A stretch of 64,000 nt of DNA from an uncultured Alphaproteobacteria bacterium. Lineage in GTDB: Bacteria > Pseudomonadota > Alphaproteobacteria > Micavibrionales > Micavibrionaceae. Position numbers and translations under genes: made by a program. A model generated the notes under the pieces. That model ran no database searches. It worked only from the letters and a program-made list of their open reading frames with translations, and was not told where the DNA came from. Shown in pieces: positions 55,934 through 64,000 of this stretch. Every line of letters starts with the position of its first letter. Position 1 is the first letter of the stretch. The DNA is taken from positions 1-64,000 of the forward strand of contig CAMLJM010000001.1 in assembly GCA_946480475.1 (NCBI GenBank), in the 5' to 3' direction.

Positions 55934-57171
55934 TGTTTTCACCGTTTGAGTTCATGCTGGCTGGTCGTTACCTGCGCGCGCGCAAGGCCGAAGGCTTTGT
56001 GTCCGTTATTGCCGGGTTTTCCTTCCTAGGGATTATGCTGGGGGTAGCCACACTCATTATTGTGATGTCGGTCATGAATGGATTCCGCCATGAGCTTATT
56101 ACCCGCATCCTTGGGCTTAATGGCCATTTGAGCGTTTATGCCAGCACACCCCTGCAGGATTATAACGCGATGGGCTTGAGGCTAGAGGAACTGGAGGGGA
56201 TAGTTTCGGTTTCTCCGGTTATTGAGGGTCAGGTTCTAGTGACTGCGAGTGGACATTCTACGGGAGCGATTGTGCGGGGTATGCGTCAATCAGATCTGGC
56301 GCGTAAACCCATTCTATCTACGTCGATTGAGTCGGGAGATATAGCCAACTTTGCCGAATTTAATGTCGCTATTGGTACAAAGATGGCGCAGAAATTCAAT
56401 CTCAAGGTCGGTGATCCGATTACGCTGGTATCGCCTAAAACGCGCGCAGGGCCGTTTGGTGGTATTCCTGTAAACCGTACTTTCGCGGTAGGCCTGATTT
56501 TTGATGTCGGTATGTTTGAGTATGACAGTGGATTTGTGTTCATGCCGCTTGATACGGCGCAAATATTCCTGCAAATGCCGCAAGGTGTTTCCTCGCTTGA
56601 GATCATAACGAAAGACCCCGCCCATATTGCTGATTCACGCCGCAGAATCCAGACAGCAATCGAGGGACAGGCGGGTGTTTATGACTGGCGTGACATGAAT
56701 GGCAGTTTCTTTACAGCGCTCCAAGTGGAGCGAAATGTGATGTTTTTGATTTTGACCATGATTATCCTGGTAGCGGCGTTTAATATTATTTCGTCCATGA
56801 TTATGCTGGTGAAAGATAAAGGCCGTGATATTGCGATTATGCGCACCATGGGGGCTACGCGCGGTAGCATGATGCGTATTTTCATGATGACGGGAGCCAG
56901 TATTGGAATAATAGGCACAGCCGTGGGTGCTTTGGCCGGTACATTGTTTGCCTTGAATATTGAAAGTATTCGCCAATGGATTCAGGGCCTGTCAGGCACA
57001 GACTTATTCTCGGAAGAGATTTATTTCCTTTCAAAGTTGCCAGCCATTGTGGAGTGGGAAGAGGTTATCGTGATTGTCGGTATGGCTTTTGTTCTATCCA
57101 TTCTGGCCACTATTTACCCGGCCTGGCGTGCGGCACGCCTGGATCCTGTGGAGGCTTTGCGTTATGAATAA
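55933..57171 (+). CDS. lolC: Lipoprotein-releasing ABC transporter permease LolC/E
   Basis: Inner-membrane subunit that extracts lipoproteins and hands them to LolA. The 412-residue protein has the N-terminal span GFVSVIAGFSFLGIMLGVATLIIVMSVMNGF, a large periplasmic domain (about residues 60-260) and three C-terminal spans with IIILVAAFNIISSMIMLVKDKGRDIAIMRTMGA typical of LolC/LolE. A single LolC-type gene (homodimer arrangement) is usual in alphaproteobacteria. Last 8 bases overlap lolD. Confidence 0.95.
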   Translation: MFSPFEFMLAGRYLRARKAEGFVSVIAGFSFLGIMLGVATLIIVMSVMNGFRHELITRILGLNGHLSVYASTPLQDYNAMGLRLEELEGIVSVSPVIEGQVLVTASGHSTGAIVRGMRQSDLARKPILSTSIESGDIANFAEFNVAIGTKMAQKFNLKVGDPITLVSPKTRAGPFGGIPVNRTFAVGLIFDVGMFEYDSGFVFMPLDTAQIFLQMPQGVSSLEIITKDPAHIADSRRRIQTAIEGQAGVYDWRDMNGSFFTALQVERNVMFLILTMIILVAAFNIISSMIMLVKDKGRDIAIMRTMGATRGSMMRIFMMTGASIGIIGTAVGALAGTLFALNIESIRQWIQGLSGTDLFSEEIYFLSKLPAIVEWEEVIVIVGMAFVLSILATIYPAWRAARLDPVEALRYE

Positions 57172-57880
57172 AGTATCAGCGATTAAGCCGTCATTGGTGC
57201 CGGGCCAAAAGTTACTTGAGGTTCATGGCCTCGAACGTACCTTTAGTCAGGGTGGTGAAACACTGACTGTTCTGAAAGATTTAAGCCTTTCGATTGAGAA
57301 GGGTGAAATGGTTGCATTGGTTGGGCCTAGCGGCGCGGGTAAATCTACCTTGCTGCAGATGATTGGTCTGCTGGACTCCCCCACATCCGGCAGTATTATT
57401 ATTAATGGCCAGAAGGTAACGGGTCAAAATGAAAACCAGCGTACAATGCTGCGCCGGGAATTCATCGGTTTCGTTTATCAATTCCATTATCTGTTGCCCG
57501 AGTTCTCCGCTATCGAGAACGTTGAACTGCCGCAAATGATTGCTGGCAAGTCCAAAGCACAGGCGCGCGAGCATGCAACGAAATTGTTGACGGCTCTGGG
57601 GCTGGCGCATCGTCTCGATCACCGTCCCGCACGTTTATCAGGTGGTGAGCAACAGCGTGTTGCAATTGCACGTGCGCTGGCGAATAGCCCGAAGTTATTG
57701 TTGGCTGATGAACCAACCGGAAATCTGGACCCGCACACAGCGTCGGATGTGTTTGAAATCCTTGTTGAGCTGGTCAAGACCACAGGGATTGGCGCTATCG
57801 TGGCCACCCACAACCTGGATCTGGCTGAGAAGATGGACCGGATTTTTGAACTTAAGGGTGGTCGTTTGCTGGTTTACTAG
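57164..57880 (+). CDS. lolD: Lipoprotein-releasing ABC transporter ATPase LolD
   Basis: ATPase of the Lol complex. The 238 residues carry Walker A GPSGAGKST, Q-loop region VYQFHYLLPEFSA, signature LSGGEQQRVAIARAL, Walker B LLLADEPTGNLD and ATHNLDLA. ATG at 57164 overlaps lolC by eight bases; a longer start would be foreign to the family. The gap to dnaE is short, so dnaE may share the transcript. Confidence 0.96.
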   Translation: MNKVSAIKPSLVPGQKLLEVHGLERTFSQGGETLTVLKDLSLSIEKGEMVALVGPSGAGKSTLLQMIGLLDSPTSGSIIINGQKVTGQNENQRTMLRREFIGFVYQFHYLLPEFSAIENVELPQMIAGKSKAQAREHATKLLTALGLAHRLDHRPARLSGGEQQRVAIARALANSPKLLLADEPTGNLDPHTASDVFEILVELVKTTGIGAIVATHNLDLAEKMDRIFELKGGRLLVY

Positions 57881-57945
57881 GTTTTTCAGGGGTTATATAG
57901 GCCCTGACCCTTGGATTTCTGCGCTTTTTGGGCTTTAATAGCCCC

Positions 57946-60900
57946 ATGCCTGATAGCCCTGCGCCATTTATCCATTTGCATACGCATTCTGCCTACTCTT
58001 TGGCGGAAGGGGCGATCAAAACCAAAGCGATCATCAAGCTTTGCCAGCAGTACGAGATGCCTGCTGTAGCGGTGACCGATACAGGTAACCTGTTTGGGGC
58101 TCTTGAATTTGCCATGGAGGCCGCCAAGGGGGGCTTACAGCCGATTATTGGTTGTCAGGTTCAGTTAGGTCTTGAGGGCCATCAGCTTGTGTTATTGGCG
58201 CAAACGGAAGAGGGGTACCGTAACCTCTGCATCCTTGTGAGTCGGTCCTTTATGGAGGTTGAATCAAACCAGCAGCCTCATATTGATTGGGAAAAACTGG
58301 AAGCTCGCTCGAAGGGGCTGATCTGTTTATCAGGTGGCGTGAAGGGACCAATTGGGCAATATCTGCTCCATAATCAACCGAAGCAGGCTGAAGAGGCGAC
58401 CAAGCGTCTCAAAAAGATTTTCAAAGACCGCCTGTATATTGAAATTCAGCGTCATAACCTCCCAGATGAAGATCGCATAGAAGGGGGGCTGATTGATCTA
58501 GCTTATAAGCATGAAATCCCTCTGGTAGCCACAAACGATTGCTATTTCTCAGAGCGCGGGATGTATGAAGCGCATGATGCGTTGCTTTGCATTGCCGAAG
58601 GTCGCTATGTAACAGAAACAGACAGGCGCAAGGTAACGCTGGAGCATTATTTCAAGTCTGCTGAAGAAATGACCGAGCTGTTTTCTGATCTGCCAGAGGC
58701 CATTAATAATACGGTCGTTGTTGCCAAGCGCTGTAGCTATCTGTTGAAACCGATTAATCCGATGCTGCCGCCTTTTAAAACGGAAAGCGGGCGGAACGAA
58801 ACAGATGAGCTGGAGGCGCAGTCTGCTGAAGGTTTGACCTGGCGTCTTAATAATTTTGTGTTCACAGAGGAAATGGATGAGGCCGCTCGGGCTGAGGCTG
58901 CAAAACCTTATCATGATCGCCTGCGTTTTGAACTGGATACCATTATCAAGATGGGTTTTCCCGGGTACTTCCTGATTGTTTCTGATTTTATTAAATGGGC
59001 CAAAGATAACAATATTCCTGTGGGACCGGGGCGAGGTTCGGGAGCGGGTTCCGTTGTTGCCTGGGCATTGAAGATCACCGATCTTGATCCGCTACGTTTT
59101 AATTTACTGTTCGAACGTTTCCTTAACCCGGAACGTGTGTCGATGCCTGACTTTGACGTCGATTTCTGTCAGGACCGTCGCGAGGAAGTCATTCAATATG
59201 TGCGTCGCCGATACGGTAATGATCGCGTGGCACAAATTATCACTTTCGGTCAGCTTAAGGCTCGTGCCGTGGTGCGTGATGTGGGGCGTGTGCTGCAATT
59301 GCCTTATGGACAGGTAGATCGCATTGCCAAGATGATCCCAAACAACCCGGCAAATCCGATTACACTGGAAGAAGCGCTGGAGCAGGATGCCGATTTACGG
59401 GCTGAGCGTGATCGCGAAGAAACCACCAGCAAGCTTATCGATATCGCTTTACAGCTTGAGGGTCTTTATCGCCACGCTTCTACCCATGCGGCGGGTGTTG
59501 TTATCAGTGGCAGGCCGCTTGAAGAATTAGTGCCGCTATATCGTGATCCTTCATCCGATATGCCTGTAACGCAATTTAACATGAAGTATATCGAACAGGC
59601 GGGTTTACTGAAGTTCGACTTCCTTGGCCTGAAAACCATGACGGTGGTGCAGAAGGCCGTTGAGTATATCAAGGATGCTCAAGGTAAGGATATCGACATT
59701 CTTCAGGTGCCGCTGGATGACGAGAAAACATATCGCGTGCTGAGTGAGGGTAAAACCACCGGCGTGTTCCAGGTGGAAAGTGCTGGTATGCGCGCCACAC
59801 TCATGAGTATGAAGCCTAACCGTTTTGAAGATATTATCGCTCTGGTCGCTCTATATCGTCCAGGCCCTATGGATAATATTCCGCGCTACATTGAGATTAA
59901 AGAAGGTAAAGTTGAAGCGGATTATATGCATCCCAAACTCAAGCCTTATCTGGAAGAAACCTATGGCATCATGGTTTACCAGGAGCAGGTGATGCAGGCG
60001 GCGCAGGCGCTTTCAGGTTATACCCTGGGTGGTGCTGATTTACTTCGTCGTGCCATGGGTAAGAAAATCCAGGCAGAGATGGATGCGCAACGTCAAAAGT
60101 TCGTTGATGGCGCTGTTGAACATAGCCAAGTGCCACCAGAGCGCGCTTCCGAGATATTTGATAATATCGATAAATTTGCGGGTTACGGCTTCAACAAATC
60201 GCACGCGGCGGCTTATGCGCTGATTTCTTATTGGACGGGCTGGTTAAAAGCTAATTATCCGGTCGAGTTTATGGCGGCATCGATGACGCTCGATATGGGC
60301 AACACTGATAAGCTGGCCGTCTTTAAACAAGAGCTTGATAAGATGGGCATCCCGCTGTTGCCGCCTGATATCAATAAATCTGAGGTCACCTTTGCTGTCG
60401 AAGGTAACGCAGTGCGCTATGCGCTGGCGGCCCTCAAGGGTATTGGCGTTCAAGCGATGGAAGGTTTGATTGAGGAACGCCGCGCAGGAGGCCCCTATAA
60501 ATCTATGGCGGACCTTGCGAGCAGGATTGACCCTGGTCTGATGAACAGGCGCCAGTTTGAACAGCTGGCTTCGGCAGGTGCGTTTGACAGTCTTGGTATT
60601 AAGCGTGCGCAGGCGCATGGTGCTGCCGAAACCATGCTTAGACATGCGCAGTCATTGGCGCAGGAGCGTGCCAGCGGGCAGACCAGTTTGTTTGGTGGGC
60701 CTGCGAGCGGGGTACAGGCATTAATGCCTGAATTACCAGATGTCACCGAATGGGATCCGTTGGAGAAATTGTCCTATGAATTTGATGCTGTAGGCTTCTA
60801 CCTTTCGGCCCACCCCTTGGATAGTAAGGCTGCTCAGCTCGAGCGGATGAATATTCACAATATTGCTTCGGTCAATGAAATGGTGGCGCGTCAGGGAAGC

Positions 60901-61386
60901 GCTATGATTGATATGGCCGGGGTTTTGCTTAAAAAGAACATCAAAGTATCGCAGAAGAGCGGCAATAAGTTTGCGTTCCTGCAATTGTCAGATGCCACGG
61001 GTATTTTCGAGGTTATGCTATTCTCTGAAACATTGAGCCGTGCGCGTGATTACCTGGAAGAAGGTAAAACGCTGCTGTTAAAGGTGATGGCTGAGTCACG
61101 CGACGATCAAGTGCGCTTTACCGCACAAGATGTAAAACCACTTGAGGATGTTCTCGCAAGCCGGTTGAAGGAAGTGCACATCCATATTTCTTCTGAAAAA
61201 CCACTATCGCAACTGCAGGAGTTATTGAAAGTCGAGGGACGTGGCAAGGTTGCTATAAAACTTTTTGTACCCGTGCGGCCTGATCTTTTGGCTGAAGTTA
61301 GCCTCCCCGGGCAGTGGAATTTCTCTGCTGCGGCGCGCAATGCGTTATTGAAATCCTCAGGGGTTGAGGGAATACAAGAGCTTTAA
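57946..61386 (+). CDS. dnaE: DNA polymerase III alpha subunit
   Basis: Replicative polymerase catalytic subunit. The 1146-residue chain has the N-terminal PHP domain (HLHTHSAYSLAEGA), the polymerase core with the catalytic acids in MPDFDVDFCQDRREEVI and the GRGSGAGSVVAWALKITD fingers, the HASTHAAGVVI and GVFQVESAGMR stretches, and the HhH/OB-type C-terminus. Full length. ATG at 57946 fits the family N-terminus better than TTG at 57928. Follows lolD in the normal alphaproteobacterial order; no clear terminator follows. Confidence 0.98.
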   Translation: MPDSPAPFIHLHTHSAYSLAEGAIKTKAIIKLCQQYEMPAVAVTDTGNLFGALEFAMEAAKGGLQPIIGCQVQLGLEGHQLVLLAQTEEGYRNLCILVSRSFMEVESNQQPHIDWEKLEARSKGLICLSGGVKGPIGQYLLHNQPKQAEEATKRLKKIFKDRLYIEIQRHNLPDEDRIEGGLIDLAYKHEIPLVATNDCYFSERGMYEAHDALLCIAEGRYVTETDRRKVTLEHYFKSAEEMTELFSDLPEAINNTVVVAKRCSYLLKPINPMLPPFKTESGRNETDELEAQSAEGLTWRLNNFVFTEEMDEAARAEAAKPYHDRLRFELDTIIKMGFPGYFLIVSDFIKWAKDNNIPVGPGRGSGAGSVVAWALKITDLDPLRFNLLFERFLNPERVSMPDFDVDFCQDRREEVIQYVRRRYGNDRVAQIITFGQLKARAVVRDVGRVLQLPYGQVDRIAKMIPNNPANPITLEEALEQDADLRAERDREETTSKLIDIALQLEGLYRHASTHAAGVVISGRPLEELVPLYRDPSSDMPVTQFNMKYIEQAGLLKFDFLGLKTMTVVQKAVEYIKDAQGKDIDILQVPLDDEKTYRVLSEGKTTGVFQVESAGMRATLMSMKPNRFEDIIALVALYRPGPMDNIPRYIEIKEGKVEADYMHPKLKPYLEETYGIMVYQEQVMQAAQALSGYTLGGADLLRRAMGKKIQAEMDAQRQKFVDGAVEHSQVPPERASEIFDNIDKFAGYGFNKSHAAAYALISYWTGWLKANYPVEFMAASMTLDMGNTDKLAVFKQELDKMGIPLLPPDINKSEVTFAVEGNAVRYALAALKGIGVQAMEGLIEERRAGGPYKSMADLASRIDPGLMNRRQFEQLASAGAFDSLGIKRAQAHGAAETMLRHAQSLAQERASGQTSLFGGPASGVQALMPELPDVTEWDPLEKLSYEFDAVGFYLSAHPLDSKAAQLERMNIHNIASVNEMVARQGSAMIDMAGVLLKKNIKVSQKSGNKFAFLQLSDATGIFEVMLFSETLSRARDYLEEGKTLLLKVMAESRDDQVRFTAQDVKPLEDVLASRLKEVHIHISSEKPLSQLQELLKVEGRGKVAIKLFVPVRPDLLAEVSLPGQWNFSAAARNALLKSSGVEGIQEL

Positions 61387-61488
61387 TACATATTCGCTGT
61401 AAAAACATAAGTTTCGCTTGCCATTTTTGCCATATATTAAGCCTGCAATTTATATGCGGGAAAAATGATATTTAGGGTAAATCGTATG

Positions 61489-61517
61489 TTGCGAGTCGGG
61501 CACCCGTTTCCTATACT
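61489..61517 (+). promoter_or_regulatory. Sigma-70-type promoter of the large unknown gene
   Basis: TTGCGA (61489-61494) and TATACT (61512-61517) 17 bases apart. A second possible pair, TTGCCA (61427-61432) and TTATAT (61450-61455), also 17 apart, lies upstream. The leader from the first to the start codon would be about 120 bases. Confidence 0.6.
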
Positions 61518-61550
61518 CGCCTTAAATCTGACAAACTTTCTGGACGTGCC

Positions 61551-61640
61551 ATGAGTATACGACACACCCAAGAGATTAAAAAAATAGTCAGAATAAGGGA
61601 TTCTGGTTTCAACGCCTACTGGGATAGACGAGGACTTTAG
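61551..61640 (+). CDS. Possible 29-codon leader ORF
   Basis: ATG at 61551 opens 29 sense codons ending TAG at 61638-61640, one base before the ATG of the large gene. The product (MSIRHTQEIKK start) is basic, with no recognised family. No good ribosome binding site precedes it. It may be a real leader peptide controlling the next gene, or chance; the placement is the only argument. Confidence 0.3.
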   Translation: MSIRHTQEIKKIVRIRDSGFNAYWDRRGL

Positions 61641-61641
61641 T

Positions 61642-64000
61642 ATGACTGAGACGGCTCTCCAACGTGTTGAGCGTATTCTGTCCGGCAAACCGACTTGTCC
61701 ATTTGATTTTTTCAATAACACGATGTTTTACGATCCGAAGCCGCCGGAAAAAGGCGAATATGCGGATCGTTTGAAAGCACAGCCGGTTGTTGCCTACGCT
61801 GCCGTAAACGCGGTTTCCCGCGGTGTAAAACTTGTTTTCCCGCCGGGGGCCATGTCGAATGGTTATTTGGCTTATGCGCTGGCAGATGATTACGAAGAAA
61901 AAATTTATCAGGCGACCAGAGGTGAGGGCAATGTTGGTTATAAGACAACGCAGCGCCTGAAGCATCGCGTTTCACCGGAAGAGTTACTGACACGCGTTAT
62001 TCTGCCTAACCGTCTGCAGAATGCTGTTGTGAATTCTGTTGCCCGGGGCCTTTATCCTGACAAAGGCGTTATGGGGGTTATCGGATTTGAAGGATCAGTA
62101 CGCACAACGCGCACAAATAACGCCTTATCCCAGGGGGCAACATTCCAGGATTGGACGTTCGAGCGCTGGTGGGGTCCCCGTGTAATAGATTCAGCAGCGA
62201 TGATGCTGGATGCTGACCATATTTATTCCCGCTATGGCGCCTTGGAAGAATTGCTGGCTGACCAAATTCAATGCGGACTGCTGGACGAGTATCGCGACCA
62301 TATTGGCCCCGGCAAGGAATACGATGTTGTCGATGCCAAGGGTGATCACATAAGCCTTACGGATCGTGCCTGGGAAAATGCCAAACATATTGTCGATGTC
62401 GTTGAGCGTGGATTCCGTAGTGACCTGGCTTTGGCTGCGCTGGTGGGGCGCTTCCAACTGGATGACTGGTTGCGCGGGGGCTTAAATAGTCCGATAGATC
62501 CTAAGAAAGTGCATCCGGTTCTGGCTAACCGCTCGACCGAAGAACTTGCGCGAATGGACCGCCTCAAGGACATCATGCTGCCGTATATCGCTGCAAAATG
62601 TACAGGCTGGTCCAAACATGCAGAACATGAAGGCCTGAATGCTTATTACGAAGCAAAGATTCTGCCGCTGACACCTGAAATGACTGCTGAAAAGACGAAG
62701 GCTCTGGTAACGGAGCTTTTTGCCTATCAACCCAAAGGTGGTTTTGCTCATCCTGTGCTGGGCAAGCAATCGCCTGCTGAGGGTATATCGGAGCATAGTG
62801 TAACGCAGGCATTCAGACAAAATGCGCAGAATGGTAAAATCCAGGTGCGGGATGATAAATACTTTGTCGCACGCGCAGCATTGTTCGAGGATCACCATTT
62901 TGGCGATTTGTCGATCTGGGAACAGGCGGCGTTGAAATTTATTCTGCCAGCTATGGAATCTGCAGACCTTCCCGTGAATGCATCCAAGAGATACATGTAT
63001 TTATGCGATCCAAAGGGTGGTGCTGTTGCAGGGGATTGGGCGCGTCAGCATGGCGTTGATTATCTTAAAGAAGCGCAGAGTGTAGAGGATCCTATCAAGT
63101 CGAAAGATAGTTTCTACAAATCCGTCATTCTCAAAAATGAAAAGCTGGGCCGTGAGACAGTTGAGAAACTTGCTCAGGAGCCCGTTCTACATTACCGCAA
63201 GGTGGGTAATGTTTCGAGCACAAACGACTTTCTGGATGTTCGTAGTGCAGCTCAGAAGAACCGTGCTTTTGTGGCTTCCAGTGGCGCCCAACGCTATAGC
63301 TCGCGCGCGCACTTAGCCTTGCAGATGGAATTTTTTGATCGCAACGTCGAGGGTTTGGTTCTGGGTAAAGAGTGGCAGAACCATCCGCATCATAACCAGA
63401 TGGTCGTGCGTGCCGTATTGAACGCCGTTGGTCTTGTAGATCGCGGTTATGACGGCGGTAAATACCAGATGGAGATCTTCGAATACAATTCTGATGGAAA
63501 AACGCCGGAAGAGCGCTTTAAGAAACTCGATCTTTATGATCTGGTTTCTGAGTTAGGTCAGATGGCTGAGCAGATGATGGACAAGATTCCGCATGTGCCG
63601 GACAAATCCACCTATCTGGCTTGTGCGCGCTTGCTGGAAATTACAGATAAGCTGATTGATCCGGGGCGCGCCAATATCGCACGCTCTGTAGATAAGGCCA
63701 CAGGTAAAGAAATTTCACATGAAATTATTGACTGGCGCGCGGTCGATCCTGATCTGACGCGCTTTATGTACGCTGATCCGGTGAAGCGTGCGGCGCTTTC
63801 TGCCACGAAGCAGGATCAGCCGCAATCCATGCGCGACCGTTTACGTGAAAAGCTTATCAACGTGGGTGTGCTCGAGTTTGAACCGCAGGATCTGGAAGGT
63901 TTGAGTGCTGATTATCGTGCGGCCTGGGAAGCGGCACATGGTCATGATGCGCTTCAGCGTTATACGAAGCGCGATAGTGATGGCGTTAAGCATGTGGCTC
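61642..64000 (+). CDS. Very large protein of unknown function, 3' end cut by window
   Basis: At least 786 codons, open to the right edge, starting at ATG 61642 after AGGA. The protein is cytoplasmic-looking: no signal peptide or membrane span, evenly mixed composition, many Asp, Lys, Tyr and Trp. It has clear folded-domain character (for example FDFFNNTMFYDPKPPEKG near residue 21, the WGPRVIDSAAMMLDADHIYS stretch near 178, and RYMYLCDPKGGAVAGDW near 450), but I do not recognise any family or catalytic motif. Codon use resembles its neighbours, so it is not obviously acquired. It has its own promoter and a possible leader ORF. Its C-terminus and downstream partners lie beyond the window. Confidence 0.7.
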   Translation, partial: MTETALQRVERILSGKPTCPFDFFNNTMFYDPKPPEKGEYADRLKAQPVVAYAAVNAVSRGVKLVFPPGAMSNGYLAYALADDYEEKIYQATRGEGNVGYKTTQRLKHRVSPEELLTRVILPNRLQNAVVNSVARGLYPDKGVMGVIGFEGSVRTTRTNNALSQGATFQDWTFERWWGPRVIDSAAMMLDADHIYSRYGALEELLADQIQCGLLDEYRDHIGPGKEYDVVDAKGDHISLTDRAWENAKHIVDVVERGFRSDLALAALVGRFQLDDWLRGGLNSPIDPKKVHPVLANRSTEELARMDRLKDIMLPYIAAKCTGWSKHAEHEGLNAYYEAKILPLTPEMTAEKTKALVTELFAYQPKGGFAHPVLGKQSPAEGISEHSVTQAFRQNAQNGKIQVRDDKYFVARAALFEDHHFGDLSIWEQAALKFILPAMESADLPVNASKRYMYLCDPKGGAVAGDWARQHGVDYLKEAQSVEDPIKSKDSFYKSVILKNEKLGRETVEKLAQEPVLHYRKVGNVSSTNDFLDVRSAAQKNRAFVASSGAQRYSSRAHLALQMEFFDRNVEGLVLGKEWQNHPHHNQMVVRAVLNAVGLVDRGYDGGKYQMEIFEYNSDGKTPEERFKKLDLYDLVSELGQMAEQMMDKIPHVPDKSTYLACARLLEITDKLIDPGRANIARSVDKATGKEISHEIIDWRAVDPDLTRFMYADPVKRAALSATKQDQPQSMRDRLREKLINVGVLEFEPQDLEGLSADYRAAWEAAHGHDALQRYTKRDSDGVKHVA

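Overview
The window is chromosomal DNA of a Gram-negative bacterium, almost certainly an alphaproteobacterium. The evidence is an LPS export gene (lptD), Lol lipoprotein release genes, a 14-subunit complex I cluster followed by birA, RNase J, a DUF1467 gene, proS, lolC, lolD and dnaE (an order typical of Alphaproteobacteria), the tig/clpP/lon/hup neighbourhood, and an RNase J in place of a visible RNase E. GC looks close to 50 percent. A deep or predatory/host-associated alphaproteobacterial lineage (for example near Micavibrionales) is possible, but that is only inference. No transposase, phage gene, CRISPR array or rRNA was found.

Layout. 1-3.3 kb (minus): 5' part of kbl (glycine C-acetyltransferase), translationally coupled to a membrane-embedded spermidine-synthase-like protein. 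3.5-7.5 kb (plus): a RhlE-type RNA helicase and lptD. 7.6-12.5 kb (minus): an AsmA-like inner-membrane protein, three small exported proteins (two are paralogues) and parE. 12.6-14.5 kb (plus): a YciA-type thioesterase and an exported protein; then glnA (minus), tRNA-His, a small unknown gene, nnrD and tRNA-Leu. 17.7-23.1 kb: tig, clpP, lon and hup, with no clpX. 23.2-30.9 kb: unknown small genes, tRNA-Val, a GT25 glycosyltransferase, an O-antigen-ligase-like protein, alanine dehydrogenase, a DUF2235 hydrolase, tRNA-Asp and a degenerate GGDEF-EAL protein.

31.0-50.9 kb holds nuoA to nuoN in the standard order, but cut open by at least seven unrelated genes: an exported 120-residue protein after nuoD; a sodium:solute symporter with its own promoter and terminator after nuoE; a protein with an internal duplication after nuoF; a 78-codon ORF and a Tiki/ChaN-like protein after nuoH; and a lipoprotein plus an opposite-strand PagL-like lipid A deacylase after nuoI. 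The cluster must therefore be several transcription units, and palindromes sit in front of nuoA, the symporter and nuoF. 50.9-61.4 kb: birA (no DNA-binding domain), rnj (no coaX before it), DUF1467, an exported Pro/Ala-rich protein, an archaeal/eukaryotic-type proS at the usual alphaproteobacterial proS site, lolC, lolD and dnaE. 61.6 kb to the end: the first 786 codons of a very large unrecognised protein, preceded by a good promoter and a possible 29-codon leader ORF.

The genes serve housekeeping functions: respiration (complex I), proteostasis (tig, clpP, lon), nucleoid and topology (hup, parE), outer-membrane building (lptD, lolCD, GT25, O-antigen ligase, PagL-like) and nitrogen/amino-acid use (glnA, ald, kbl). 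The most unusual features are the interleaved complex I locus, the archaeal-type prolyl-tRNA synthetase, and the large unknown protein at the right edge.
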